A DNA stretch of 64,000 nt from RGIG3002 sp964449325 (lineage in GTDB: Bacteria > Bacillota > Clostridia > Lachnospirales > Lachnospiraceae): positions 248,001 to 312,000 of the forward strand of contig CAYUYJ010000001.1 of assembly GCA_964449325.1 (NCBI GenBank), given 5' to 3'. Every line of letters begins with the position of its first letter. The first letter of the stretch is position 1. Of the stretch, positions 23,679 to 33,067 are shown in pieces. The notes beneath the pieces were generated by a model. It had not been told where the DNA came from. It ran no database searches and saw only the letters and a program-made list of their open reading frames with translations. The translations under genes were made by a program, and so were the position numbers.

Positions 23679-25550
23679 TTATTCCGTTACAGCCTGACCT
23701 ACAGACACACTGTAAACTTCCCATGCACCGGATGCCTCACACTGCATAGTAGAACCCCATTTTGATACATCATCACCACAATATTCCGCAATCATTTCAT
23801 ATGGTACCTGACATGTAGAACCATTACAGATTGCCTGACCGTTTGTGCCGTCTCCGACTCTCATCCAGCCTGCTTCTGCTTCATTCATAACAAGCCACAT
23901 ATCTCCGTTTTCACTGCTGTAAGAAATCGTAACAACAGAACCCGGTACTAATGCTTCAAGAATATTCTCCGGCATTGTAAATCCTGCCTGCGCCCATCCG
24001 TCAGCTGCCGTAGCGAAACCATCAAAAGAAACAAGTCCGCTAAGAACCGAGAATTCCTGCGGTGTTCCGACTCTCACGCCATAAACTTCCCATGCACCGG
24101 ATGCTTCACACTGCATGGTAGAGCCCCACTTCGATACATCATCACCGCAATACTCTGCAATCATTTCAAACGGGATATAAGCCTTGCTTCCATCTGCAAC
24201 TGCCTGACCGTTCGTACCGTCTCCGACTCTCATCCAGCCTGCTTCTGCCTCGTTCATAACAAGCCACATGTCTCCATTTTCACTGCTGTAGGAAATTTCA
24301 ACCATGGAACCCGGAACCAGTGCTGCAATAATATCATCCGTCATAGCAAAGCCTGCCTGTGCCCATCCGTCAGCCGATGTAGTAAATCCTTCAAAAGTTA
24401 CTGCATTTGATAAGCCGTAGTTCGGAGCCTTTTGACCGACTTTTACGGAGTAAACTTCCCATGCACCGGATGCCTCACACTGCATGGTGGAACCCCACTT
24501 CGATACATCGTCACCACAGTATTCTGCAATCATTTCAAACGGAATCTGTGCCGTATTTCTGGAGTTATTTACATAGGCACTACCGTTTGTACCGTCTCCG
24601 ACTCTCATCCAGCCTGCTTCTGCTTCGTTCATAACAAGCCACATATCTCCGTTTTCACTGCTGTAGGAAATTTCAACTACAGAACCCGGTACAAGTGCTG
24701 CAATAATATCATCTGTCATGGCAAAGCCTGCCTGTGCCCATCCGTCAGCCGATGTAGCAAAGCCTTCAAAATTCACTGCACCAGTCATACCATAAAGGTT
24801 AGAACGGTCATTGCCTTCTGCTGCTGCCACATACTCTGCGGATGTATCTGCCGCAAGGACATTTCCGGATGCATCCAAAAAGGTAATGTCATCAATATAC
24901 AGATTTGCCTGTGCTGCACCTTTATCTTTACCGTTATCTGTCTCCAATGAAACTACAATGTAATTTCCTTCGCCAAAGGACTGATCATCCGGAACCGTAT
25001 AGCTAACTCTTTTCGGATTACCGTCTTCCAGATATACTGACCAAGCTTCATTTGTCTTCTTTTTGTCTGCTCCTACAAATCCATAGATGTTACCGGAGCA
25101 GGCAAAGAACTTACCGTCCGGATTTTCCGTTCCGATTGTCATCTCAACAGTCTTGAGACTGGAGGCTTTGTCACCCAGAAGTGCATCTGCCTGAATTCCC
25201 ACAAAGGGCATTTTCCCTTGTGTTGTTACCTTCAAAGCCTTGGAACCGTTGTAATCCTCCAGCGAAAATACAGAATCATCCGCTGAACCGCTTGCAGTCT
25301 TATCATTTCCCACAAACCCAAACAGACCGTCCTCAAAATCAATACTTGCTTCTACTGCAGAAGCTGTTCCCTCTGCTTCACCATCTGTTTCCGTCCGGGA
25401 AGTTTCTGTTTCGGCAGTTGTCTCTGCCGTACTTGCAGCCGGCGTTTCCGGTGTACTTGCCGTTTCTTTGCTGCCGCACGCACAAACGCTTGCCGTCATT
25501 GCTGCGCACATAAAAAGTGCTGCGAGTTTCTTTGTTTTCAACTCTTTCAT
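23679..25550 (-). CDS. Surface lipoprotein with three near-identical ~123-aa repeats (CBM-like)
   Basis: 623 aa. Signal peptide with a lipobox ending VCAC (Cys25), a Thr/Glu/Ala-rich linker to about residue 68, an N-terminal beta-rich domain (about 69-235, ending in the NLYIDDITFLDASGN pattern typical of carbohydrate-binding jelly rolls), then three repeats at about 256-375, 380-498 and 503-620. Each repeat contains DGWAQAGF, LVPGSVVEISYSSENGDMW, NEAEAGWMRVGDGTNG, EYCGDDVSKWGSTMQCEASG and AWEVYSV. Many Trp, Tyr and acidic residues suggest glycan binding. There is no catalytic motif. It lies between permease and binding-protein genes, so a glycan-capture role at the cell surface is likely. The repeat family is not recognised by me. 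Confidence 0.85.
   Translation of the reverse strand: MKELKTKKLAALFMCAAMTASVCACGSKETASTPETPAASTAETTAETETSRTETDGEAEGTASAVEASIDFEDGLFGFVGNDKTASGSADDSVFSLEDYNGSKALKVTTQGKMPFVGIQADALLGDKASSLKTVEMTIGTENPDGKFFACSGNIYGFVGADKKKTNEAWSVYLEDGNPKRVSYTVPDDQSFGEGNYIVVSLETDNGKDKGAAQANLYIDDITFLDASGNVLAADTSAEYVAAAEGNDRSNLYGMTGAVNFEGFATSADGWAQAGFAMTDDIIAALVPGSVVEISYSSENGDMWLVMNEAEAGWMRVGDGTNGSAYVNNSRNTAQIPFEMIAEYCGDDVSKWGSTMQCEASGAWEVYSVKVGQKAPNYGLSNAVTFEGFTTSADGWAQAGFAMTDDIIAALVPGSMVEISYSSENGDMWLVMNEAEAGWMRVGDGTNGQAVADGSKAYIPFEMIAEYCGDDVSKWGSTMQCEASGAWEVYGVRVGTPQEFSVLSGLVSFDGFATAADGWAQAGFTMPENILEALVPGSVVTISYSSENGDMWLVMNEAEAGWMRVGDGTNGQAICNGSTCQVPYEMIAEYCGDDVSKWGSTMQCEASGAWEVYSVSVGQAVTE
23690..24800 (-). repeat. 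Three tandem 369-bp coding repeats
   Basis: The same landmark (TAAACTTCC inside the gene, read on plus) begins at 23713, 24082 and 24451, an exact period of 369 bp. Long stretches are almost identical at DNA level (for example GCACCGGATGC and TCATAACAAGCCACAT blocks), which indicates recent duplication or gene conversion. Confidence 0.92.
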
Positions 25551-25568
25551 CCTCCTTTTATTTTTATC

Positions 25569-26540
25569 CTATCCGACAATACCGCTTCGCTCCACGCCTT
25601 CAATGAAGTATTTCTGCAAAGCCACATAGATAATAATAATGGGCAAAATTACAAGCAGAATTCCGGCATAAACATAAAGCTGTGAAATTGTCGGGTCCAA
25701 AACTTTATCAACGTTTGATATAGTTGCCTGCAAAGAAGTAATTTTCTTGCTGATAACCGTATCCGCATTGATGAGAAACAGTTTTGAATAAAATGTATCG
25801 TTATACTGCCAAACCATAGAAAAGATTGCGACAGTAATAACCGAAGGTACTGCGTTCACCAGCATGATACGGAAATAGGTGTACCATGTACCGGCGCCGT
25901 CTACAAATGCCGCTTCCTCGATTTCTTTCGGAAGTCCCCTGAAAAACTGATTAAAAATATAAATATACAGTCCTGACCGAAGTCCGCAGCCAAGTGCTGT
26001 CATAATGTACATAGGTACCGGTGTAGACAAAAGGTTCTTTGTAGAACCGGTAAATAATGTGCATAACCCAAGCGGATCAAACTTTGCAAATGTTACATAA
26101 ATCGGAAGCATAATGGTGTGAGCCGGAATAACAATCATCACAACCACACAAGCAAATAACACCTTTTTCAGCGGGAAATTATATCTTGCAAAACCATAGC
26201 CCACCATGGAACAAACCAATACCTGAATCACCATTAATGACAGCGAATAAAGTAACGATTTACTCACTGTTTTCCAATAATCCAACCGCAGAATAGCCAG
26301 CTTATACCGTTCCAAAGTCGGAGCCTGGGGAAGCAGATAAACCATCGGATTATAAGCGTCCGCATCAGAGAAGAAGGAACTGGATATAATTCCGATAATC
26401 GGTCCCAATATAACATAACAAATACCAACAATAACAATTAATCTGAAAAGAGAAAACAGGAAATTCTTAATCATGGATATGATTTTCTTTTTTTCATTTT
26501 CTAACTGCATATCTTTTATTATTGTATCTTTAATCACCAT
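25569..26540 (-). CDS. Carbohydrate ABC transporter permease, MalG type (set 1)
   Basis: 323 aa, six predicted membrane helices. The EAA-type loop for the ATPase is visible (EIEEAAFVDGAGTWYTYFRIMLVNAVPSV, in part), and the family N-terminal extension is present. The start at 26540 is set by AAAGGAG 6 nt upstream; an in-frame ATG at 26591 would overlap the previous gene. Pairs with the permease at 26554-27462. No ATPase gene is adjacent. Confidence 0.93.
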   Translation of the reverse strand: MVIKDTIIKDMQLENEKKKIISMIKNFLFSLFRLIVIVGICYVILGPIIGIISSSFFSDADAYNPMVYLLPQAPTLERYKLAILRLDYWKTVSKSLLYSLSLMVIQVLVCSMVGYGFARYNFPLKKVLFACVVVMIVIPAHTIMLPIYVTFAKFDPLGLCTLFTGSTKNLLSTPVPMYIMTALGCGLRSGLYIYIFNQFFRGLPKEIEEAAFVDGAGTWYTYFRIMLVNAVPSVITVAIFSMVWQYNDTFYSKLFLINADTVISKKITSLQATISNVDKVLDPTISQLYVYAGILLVILPIIIIYVALQKYFIEGVERSGIVG

Positions 26541-26553
26541 GCTCTCTCCTTTC

Positions 26554-27462
26554 TTAGTTATAGTAGAAGGTACGTTTTTGGATAAATCCACATACCAGAA
26601 CTAAAATCAAACATACAATTACGGTACTGATTAAACTCATTGCTGAACTGAGACCATAATTTACATCTGTAAATGCCGTATTATATGCCATTTCCACAAT
26701 ATCCGAATTTGCAAAATTATCAACTACCGTATAAACAATATTCGTAATAATATGCGGCATTACCATCGGGAAGGTTACCTTCCAGAAGGTTTCATAAGCG
26801 GTTGCACCTTCAATTTTTGCCACCTCATACAGAGAACCCGGAATGGACTGCAATGCCGCAATGAAAATAATAATCTGAACACCGGACGCACTGATAATAT
26901 CGTTAATCCGCCCTACCGCTCCTACTACATAGTCCAACAACCCCGACGGGAGTCCCATGCTTGCAAACATCTCCATATAGTACATCATGTTCACACCGCT
27001 TGATGCATTTGCCATTTCCGCGCTGCTGGCACTTAAACCTCCCGCCAACATATTACGGCTGAATTCGATAGCTGCCGTAATCGCAGAAGAGTTCATAATA
27101 ACCGGCAGAAAGAAAATCGCTCTTACTAACGTTCTTCCGCGGAACTTTTTATTTAACAGCATTGCCATTAACAAACTGAAAAACGTAATCAACGGCACAT
27201 CCACCAGCATATTTCCCACAGAAGTAGTAAGCACCTGCTTAAAAGTTCCGTGCACACGGAAGGCATACAGATAATTGGATAATCCCACAAACTTGGAATC
27301 ATATCCGCCGCCCACCGCTACGGAAATTTCCGATAAGGAAAAATTCGCTGTCATAATCAGGCTTCGCAAATAAAAAACCAGAAATCCCACAAGCCAGGGC
27401 AGGATGAACATATATCCCGTAATACTCCGTTTTGTGGTGAGGGACATTTTTTTCTTTTTCAT
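26554..27462 (-). CDS. Carbohydrate ABC transporter permease, MalF type (set 1)
   Basis: 302 aa membrane protein with about six helices, starting KKKKMSLTTKRSITGYMFILP. The cytoplasmic EAA loop reads SLYEVAKIEGATAYETFWKV. It follows the DUF5696 gene by one base and precedes its MalG partner by about 13 bp. A long soluble loop with GVNMMYYMEMFASMGLPSG is larger than usual. Shares the substrate of binding protein set 1 by inference. Confidence 0.92.
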   Translation of the reverse strand: MKKKKMSLTTKRSITGYMFILPWLVGFLVFYLRSLIMTANFSLSEISVAVGGGYDSKFVGLSNYLYAFRVHGTFKQVLTTSVGNMLVDVPLITFFSLLMAMLLNKKFRGRTLVRAIFFLPVIMNSSAITAAIEFSRNMLAGGLSASSAEMANASSGVNMMYYMEMFASMGLPSGLLDYVVGAVGRINDIISASGVQIIIFIAALQSIPGSLYEVAKIEGATAYETFWKVTFPMVMPHIITNIVYTVVDNFANSDIVEMAYNTAFTDVNYGLSSAMSLISTVIVCLILVLVCGFIQKRTFYYN

Positions 27463-27463
27463 T

Positions 27464-30046
27464 TTACATTCCCTCCATTTCGTAGCTTCTTGCCGGAATT
27501 ACCATACCGCCTGCCTGCTGTTCTTCGCCTGAAGTATTGATATAATAAGTAATTCCGTTACTGTAGGTTACTTTCTTCACACCGTTATCCAGTATTTCAT
27601 GGGCGGTGATAGTCTGACCGCTTACATACTTCAATGCCTCGTTTACCTCACCATAAATAGTAAATGCATCCTCTTTCCAATTTTCATAGGTCGTTGCATA
27701 ATAACGGTTCAAACCGGAATATTTCATCTTACTGGATTCCTCCCACGTAAAAGTAAAATGAGGAGAAGCTCCGTATTCCACAAGTCTTAAAACAATATCT
27801 GTCTTATCGTAAGTATCGCTTAAATTGATTGCATATCCGGTATAGTCTATACTGCCGTGAATCAGCATTTCATAAAACGGTACTTCTTCATCCAAAAGGA
27901 AATATTCATTGTGACTAATCGGTGCATTAATAATATCCTCCGCATAAGCAAGCGAATAATCATTACCGCCGCTTATCATCACATTCTTTTCCAGTGCATC
28001 GATTTTAGCAAGCTGTGCTTCCACAATGTACATTGCCTGATTTCTGTCAATAATCTCCGTACGTTTTTTATCTGATTGCAGAGTGTCTCCCAAATCTCTT
28101 AAGGAGATTCCTGCGATATCCACATCATCCATCTTTTTTGTGAATTTATCCACATAACGCACCAAAAACTTCGGTGAAATCAAATCGTATTTGGTTTCTA
28201 CATACCCAAGCCCGGAGGTTTGTCTTAAGGTAGTCGGATTCAATTGCCCGAAAGCTGCAATATATCCTCCGCCATAATAACGGGAGGTTTCAAAGTTGTA
28301 TTTGTACCGGTCGGAAATAAATGATACCTTCTGGAATGCCACATCCGCATAAAATCTGCTGCCGCCTTCCGTCACCTTCTCACTTAAGCTTTCCAAATCC
28401 CGTTTACCGCCCAGCTTTCTTGTAACCTTTACCTTATCTGCCACATCATGATAATAACCGCCGTTACACCACCCCTGAAAATTCATAACCTGATTCGTGA
28501 TTCCGCCTGCTGCCAAATCGTCATAAATCTTTCCTGCCTCTTCAAAGGTCGTCATAGGTTCTACCGTAAGGTACTGTACACCTAAAAAATAATCCGTCAG
28601 CTTCGCTCCGCCAATCACATCATAGTAAAACGGAATATCGCCGTTCTCTCCGTTCAGCGCAAGTTTTCCTTCTTCCATAAGACGGTTTCTGTAATAATTT
28701 GCCATTCCCGAATAGGATGCATTTTCTTCTGTTAAAAAAGTATAGCGTACTGTACAATCCGCCTTATAATAATTTGTTTCCAAAACCGGCAAATCCGCTT
28801 CATTTCCGGTTGAACCGAACATGGACAGCTTATCGCTTCCCCGTAAATAGAAAGTCGGATAAATAAAGTTATAATCGTTTACTTTTCCTGACACCGATGC
28901 GGAAATAGACGAAAGTGACTGACCATCCTCAATGGTTGCCAGTATACCGCTGTCCGGTCTGCTGATACCAAACAACGCCATACGAATGTTTTCTCCGATG
29001 TCCAGCACCGTATAATCCATTGCCAGAGGATCCAGTCCGTAAACAAACTGACTGTAATCTTCCGTTGTTGTTTTCCCATTGTTAAAATAAATTAAAGAAC
29101 CGGAACCATTCGGTACTAACATATAGCCTTCTTCATTTTTGTCACCGGCGCCCATATAACGGAGCATCTGTACACGGTAGATAAAGCCACCGCCACGTTC
29201 TTCAATAGAATCCGTGGGAAGCGTTACAACCAGACTATCTTTATCCAGCCGGTATTCCAAAGCAAGCTTAAAGGATATATTTACCGCTCCTTCCACACCG
29301 GAAGCTGCCATATCTGCCTCATAGTCTTCCTGTGTATAACCTGCAGCTTCCAGAGCCTCTGCCATTTTTCTTAAGGAGGCATTACCCTTTTTTGCACCTT
29401 CCATCAACTCCAGCCAATCTTCTCCGATAGAGCTTTCCACATATTTCCCGGTAAGCTGTTTTGCCTGTTTGTCATCTAACTTTGCAACAAAGCTATCCAG
29501 CCTTTCCCTTGTGATATATACCGGTACAATTCCCGTAGGACTTTTTGTATCACCGATTTCGTATACATAACGGATACCGTTCTCCATGTTTTCTGCTTTT
29601 ACCTGTCCGCTTTCTACTGCCATGGAATAAGAATCATAGGTGGACTGTGTTCTGGAAGAATTAAAATAGTCAATCACAAGCTGCGATTTTAAATAATTTT
29701 TGTGCGTTCCGTTGGCAACACTGTCTGCATCTGCATTTTGTGGATTCGAATAAACGGTTTTACCGTTTCTCTTATCATATACAGCCACTTCCGCAGTCTG
29801 CGTATTGGTATAGAGCTTTAAGTTTTCGTTTTCACATACGAGCACCATACCCTCTACATCACTTTTGCTTTCTGTCTGTGGCGTAAACGCAGCAGCATTT
29901 TCCTCATAGATGAACTCATAATCTTTTGTATATGCTTTATACGCATCATAGAACTGGTAACGTACCAGATAATTAATTACCCATATCAGTGCCGCTCCTA
30001 AAACTACAGAAAGCACTGCAATGAATATTTTCTTTTTTAATTTCAT
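27464..30046 (-). CDS. DUF5696 domain-containing membrane-anchored protein
   Basis: 860 aa. One N-terminal membrane anchor (about 6-28, IFIAVLSVVLGAALIWVINYL), and the rest is predicted outside the membrane. It looks like the DUF5696 family found beside ABC sugar transporters in Lachnospiraceae and Paenibacillus. The N-terminal half is beta-rich (YTNTQTAEVAVYDKRNG, RVQMLRYMGAG, LVPNGSGSLIYFNNGK). The central/C-terminal part (about 470-800) has a TIM-barrel-like order and motifs such as MNFQGWCNGGYYHD and GISLRDLGDTL, which might be glycoside-hydrolase related. Catalytic residues cannot be assigned. Adjacent to Yip1- and NHL-type genes in a conserved block. Confidence 0.75.
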   Translation of the reverse strand: MKLKKKIFIAVLSVVLGAALIWVINYLVRYQFYDAYKAYTKDYEFIYEENAAAFTPQTESKSDVEGMVLVCENENLKLYTNTQTAEVAVYDKRNGKTVYSNPQNADADSVANGTHKNYLKSQLVIDYFNSSRTQSTYDSYSMAVESGQVKAENMENGIRYVYEIGDTKSPTGIVPVYITRERLDSFVAKLDDKQAKQLTGKYVESSIGEDWLELMEGAKKGNASLRKMAEALEAAGYTQEDYEADMAASGVEGAVNISFKLALEYRLDKDSLVVTLPTDSIEERGGGFIYRVQMLRYMGAGDKNEEGYMLVPNGSGSLIYFNNGKTTTEDYSQFVYGLDPLAMDYTVLDIGENIRMALFGISRPDSGILATIEDGQSLSSISASVSGKVNDYNFIYPTFYLRGSDKLSMFGSTGNEADLPVLETNYYKADCTVRYTFLTEENASYSGMANYYRNRLMEEGKLALNGENGDIPFYYDVIGGAKLTDYFLGVQYLTVEPMTTFEEAGKIYDDLAAGGITNQVMNFQGWCNGGYYHDVADKVKVTRKLGGKRDLESLSEKVTEGGSRFYADVAFQKVSFISDRYKYNFETSRYYGGGYIAAFGQLNPTTLRQTSGLGYVETKYDLISPKFLVRYVDKFTKKMDDVDIAGISLRDLGDTLQSDKKRTEIIDRNQAMYIVEAQLAKIDALEKNVMISGGNDYSLAYAEDIINAPISHNEYFLLDEEVPFYEMLIHGSIDYTGYAINLSDTYDKTDIVLRLVEYGASPHFTFTWEESSKMKYSGLNRYYATTYENWKEDAFTIYGEVNEALKYVSGQTITAHEILDNGVKKVTYSNGITYYINTSGEEQQAGGMVIPARSYEMEGM

Positions 30047-30063
30047 CGTCCGCTTTCTCCTCT

Positions 30064-30696
30064 CTAGGACCGGAATATAATTTCTGTATACAAACTGTAA
30101 AAGAAGTTATATACCTGATTAATCAAATCAAACAATAACAGACATACAAAAATAATAATAAACATGGCTATCACTGTCAGGAATAACACAATCAATGTCT
30201 TCCCAAGTGTATAATTATGTACCTGCATAATACCTATCAAAGCCATAATCACGGCATATCCTATACCGATTGCTATAATCATCGTATAGAAGACCTCTTC
30301 CTTATCCGCAATTCCCTGACTGATGATAGTTGCCGGAATATATGTCACAATCATCGGCACCATGGAATATCCGACTGCAATGGCAATATCCTTTAATCTG
30401 CCCTCGCCCTCCATCAGACAGGTGATAGACCAGTTACCTACACAGAAGAGTCCGTATAGCAACAGGACAGAGGACAATTCCTTTAAACTGTCTACCGTTC
30501 TTGGATCTACGTCATTTACCACAAAACTTGCAAGCATTCGGTTCATGGAGAAACAGAAGGAAAAGATAACTACCATCAGTATCGCAATCGGTACGCTGCC
30601 TCTGTCCCGATGCCGGATTTCATAAAAGCCGTCAGCAGGATGGCTCATAGTATAAAGGAGAAATTTCCATTTATCACGCGTAAAATATTTTTTCAT
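30064..30696 (-). CDS. Yip1-family integral membrane protein
   Basis: 210 aa with five hydrophobic segments and the Yip1 pattern (RGSVPIAILMVVIFSFCF, then GNWSITCLMEGEGRLKDIAI, GYSMVPMIVTYIPATII). Function unknown in bacteria. Its ATG directly follows the TAA of the NHL gene, so the two are coupled. Belongs to the DUF5696/NHL block. Confidence 0.8.
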   Translation of the reverse strand: MKKYFTRDKWKFLLYTMSHPADGFYEIRHRDRGSVPIAILMVVIFSFCFSMNRMLASFVVNDVDPRTVDSLKELSSVLLLYGLFCVGNWSITCLMEGEGRLKDIAIAVGYSMVPMIVTYIPATIISQGIADKEEVFYTMIIAIGIGYAVIMALIGIMQVHNYTLGKTLIVLFLTVIAMFIIIFVCLLLFDLINQVYNFFYSLYTEIIFRS

Positions 30697-32175
30697 TTAC
30701 AAAAGCCCTCCTTCCTCTTTGCCTTTTTTCTTATTCCGCCACTTTTTCCACACAACATAAGCAATAATAAGTACAACCAGTCCGGTCATAATCACGTTCA
30801 TGTTATTTCTTAAAATATCATTTCGATAACGCTTAAAGGCAATGGAGTAATAATCCCTGCTCATACCAAGCTTTAAATATTTCATTGCCGCTACATTATC
30901 TCCCGCAGTCAAATATGCTTTTCCGATACCGGTGTTGGCAAGTTCGTTGTTTTCATCCAGTTTCAGAACCTCCTGCCATTTTGCTACTGCCAGCTTCTCA
31001 TCTCCGTCATACCGGAGTGCAACCGCTTCATTAATCAGGCTGCCATATCTTGTTTCTTTAAAAGTAAGCACCTCGCCACGATAGGAATCCAGTACCATTA
31101 CCGACTCTCCCTGACTTTCAATTGCTACCGGAATTGTAAAAGTTCCCGCCTGTGAGCCAAGTCCGCCAAAGATGTAAAGCAGATTTCCTTCTCTGTCATA
31201 GGTAAAAATTCTGCCCCGTCTGCTATCTAAAATAGAATAAATCCCACTGCCTCTGTACACCACATCTACAATAGTAGAAGGCCCACTGTATACGCTGGTA
31301 CCGTCAATCTGCAAATCCCCGCCGAGGTTTTTCGTCTGCCCCTTTTTAATAACATCTTCTCCTCTTGGATTCAGGCGCCTTACTGCCTGCACACCCTCCG
31401 GATCTAAGTTGGAAGCATAAACAAAGCCTTCACCGTCCACATCAATTCCCGTAAATTCCGTAGGAATAAACAGTTGCTGTTTGGAACGTTCTTCTTTCGT
31501 TGCAATCTTTCTCCAAAACTTTTCCCAAAGAGTAATCTTTACTTCGATAGTTCCGAAGAAACCGGTAAAGTCACCGTTTTCATCAAATACCATAATTCCT
31601 TCAAACATATTTTTACCGATACAGTAAATACGGTCTGCATAATCTACACTGACCTTTAAAGGAGTAAATACATACCCTTCTTCCAAAATTTCCGAAGTCG
31701 GATTATCCACAATCTTTACAAACTCTCCTTCGGTTGTCAGTACTACGATTCTCTTATTTTCCGAATCTGCTATGTACAACTCGTTTTTGTCGGAAACACA
31801 TACACCATAGGGTGCTTTAAAGCTGTCTGTCTGCCCGTCTCTTTCAAATTCCTCAATCACCCGAAGAACCTTTTTCATAGAGGCATCCGTTACCACAATC
31901 CGATTATTTCCGGTATCTGCAATATAAATATTTCCATCCGGTGCCACACACATATCCTGTGGAGAACTGAAAGCTCCTACCCCAAGATTCACTCCCGATA
32001 CACTGCCATCCGGCACATAGGCTGCCGGTGTAAATACGATGTTCTCCCGATAATCATAGTTATAAGTATCATAAGGAAGAGAAGATGCATGGGCGGTTTC
32101 TCCGACACTAAGTCCTAAAAACAACGCTGCCAAAAGAAGTCCCGCTATCCGCTTTTTTGAACCTTTCTTTTTCAT
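30697..32175 (-). CDS. Secreted, membrane-tethered NHL-repeat protein with TPR
   Basis: 492 aa. Signal peptide (cleavage after VGETAHA, about residue 30). Beta-propeller made of NHL repeats, for example PQDMCVAPDGNIYIADTGNN and APYGVCVSDKNELYIADSEN, spanning about residues 65-390. A short TPR segment (AVALRYDGDEKLAVAKWQEV and on) follows, then a C-terminal membrane helix (about 462-480) and a Lys-rich cytoplasmic end. The propeller therefore faces outside. A scaffold or glycan/protein-binding role is likely, but unproven. Confidence 0.82.
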   Translation of the reverse strand: MKKKGSKKRIAGLLLAALFLGLSVGETAHASSLPYDTYNYDYRENIVFTPAAYVPDGSVSGVNLGVGAFSSPQDMCVAPDGNIYIADTGNNRIVVTDASMKKVLRVIEEFERDGQTDSFKAPYGVCVSDKNELYIADSENKRIVVLTTEGEFVKIVDNPTSEILEEGYVFTPLKVSVDYADRIYCIGKNMFEGIMVFDENGDFTGFFGTIEVKITLWEKFWRKIATKEERSKQQLFIPTEFTGIDVDGEGFVYASNLDPEGVQAVRRLNPRGEDVIKKGQTKNLGGDLQIDGTSVYSGPSTIVDVVYRGSGIYSILDSRRGRIFTYDREGNLLYIFGGLGSQAGTFTIPVAIESQGESVMVLDSYRGEVLTFKETRYGSLINEAVALRYDGDEKLAVAKWQEVLKLDENNELANTGIGKAYLTAGDNVAAMKYLKLGMSRDYYSIAFKRYRNDILRNNMNVIMTGLVVLIIAYVVWKKWRNKKKGKEEGGLL

Positions 32176-32194
32176 ATCGTTATCCCCTTCCCTT

Positions 32195-33067
32195 CTAATC
32201 TTTCATACCTGATGTCGTCATGGTTTCAATTACGTTGCTCTGACATACCAGGAAGAAGATAATCGGGATTGCCGCAATAATAAAGGTAACTGCAGCACTG
32301 GCTCCCGCTCTCGCCGTTCCTCCGCCTGCAATCTGCTGCAATGCGAACTGCATCGGTTTCAACTGTTCGTCACGCAGGTACATGCTTCCTGTGTTCGCCC
32401 ACATCTGCTGGAATTGGAAAATTGCCAATGTGAGCCATGCCGGTTTTACGTTTGGCATAACGATTTTCCAAAAAATCTGAAATTCTGATGCCCCGTCCAA
32501 TCTTGCCGATTCCATTAAAGAATCCGGCAGCTGCTCCATAAACTGTTTCATCAGGTACAAGCCCATACCGTACTGCCATGCCGGAAGGATTAGTGCCAGA
32601 TAATTGTTGTTAATATGCAACCATGAAACAATCATATACGTCGGTATCTGTGTAACTGTCCAGGAAAACATCATGGAAAGCACTACCATACTGAATAAAA
32701 TCTTCTTTCCCGGAAAATTATGCTTTGCCAGCGGATAAGCCGCAAGGGAAGCCAGAATTACGTGTCCTACCGTTCCGAATCCGGTAATAATAATCGTATT
32801 GATAATATAACGGGAAAACGGCACCCAGGAATCATTCATTACCACAAACAAATCCGTAAAGTTTTCCAAGGTAGGATTTCTTACAAAAATCTTTGGTGGG
32901 AACTGAAACAACTCATCCAAAGGTTTCAATGCATTGTTTACAATCATGACAAGGGGGAGCGCCATAAACACGCCACAGATTGCCATCAACACAAACAGCA
33001 GAGTATTTCCTGCCATGGAACGATTCAGTTTTTTCTGTTTTGGTTTGAAAAAACGACGCTTTTTCAT
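32195..33067 (-). CDS. Carbohydrate ABC transporter permease, MalG type (set 2)
   Basis: 290 aa, six membrane helices. EAA loop: SLMESARLDGASEFQIFWKIV. It starts inside the stop of the MalF-type gene as TAATG (33065-33069), so translation is coupled. It belongs with the 996-aa solute-binding fusion upstream. C-terminal GGGTARAGASAAVTF differs from set 1 and 3 permeases, so the sets are not recent duplicates. Confidence 0.93.
   Translation of the reverse strand: MKKRRFFKPKQKKLNRSMAGNTLLFVLMAICGVFMALPLVMIVNNALKPLDELFQFPPKIFVRNPTLENFTDLFVVMNDSWVPFSRYIINTIIITGFGTVGHVILASLAAYPLAKHNFPGKKILFSMVVLSMMFSWTVTQIPTYMIVSWLHINNNYLALILPAWQYGMGLYLMKQFMEQLPDSLMESARLDGASEFQIFWKIVMPNVKPAWLTLAIFQFQQMWANTGSMYLRDEQLKPMQFALQQIAGGGTARAGASAAVTFIIAAIPIIFFLVCQSNVIETMTTSGMKD

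Noticed and set aside
23690..24800. Three regular repeats as a possible CRISPR array
   Set aside because: Units are 369 bp, in frame and coding within one lipoprotein gene; no short repeat/spacer pattern.
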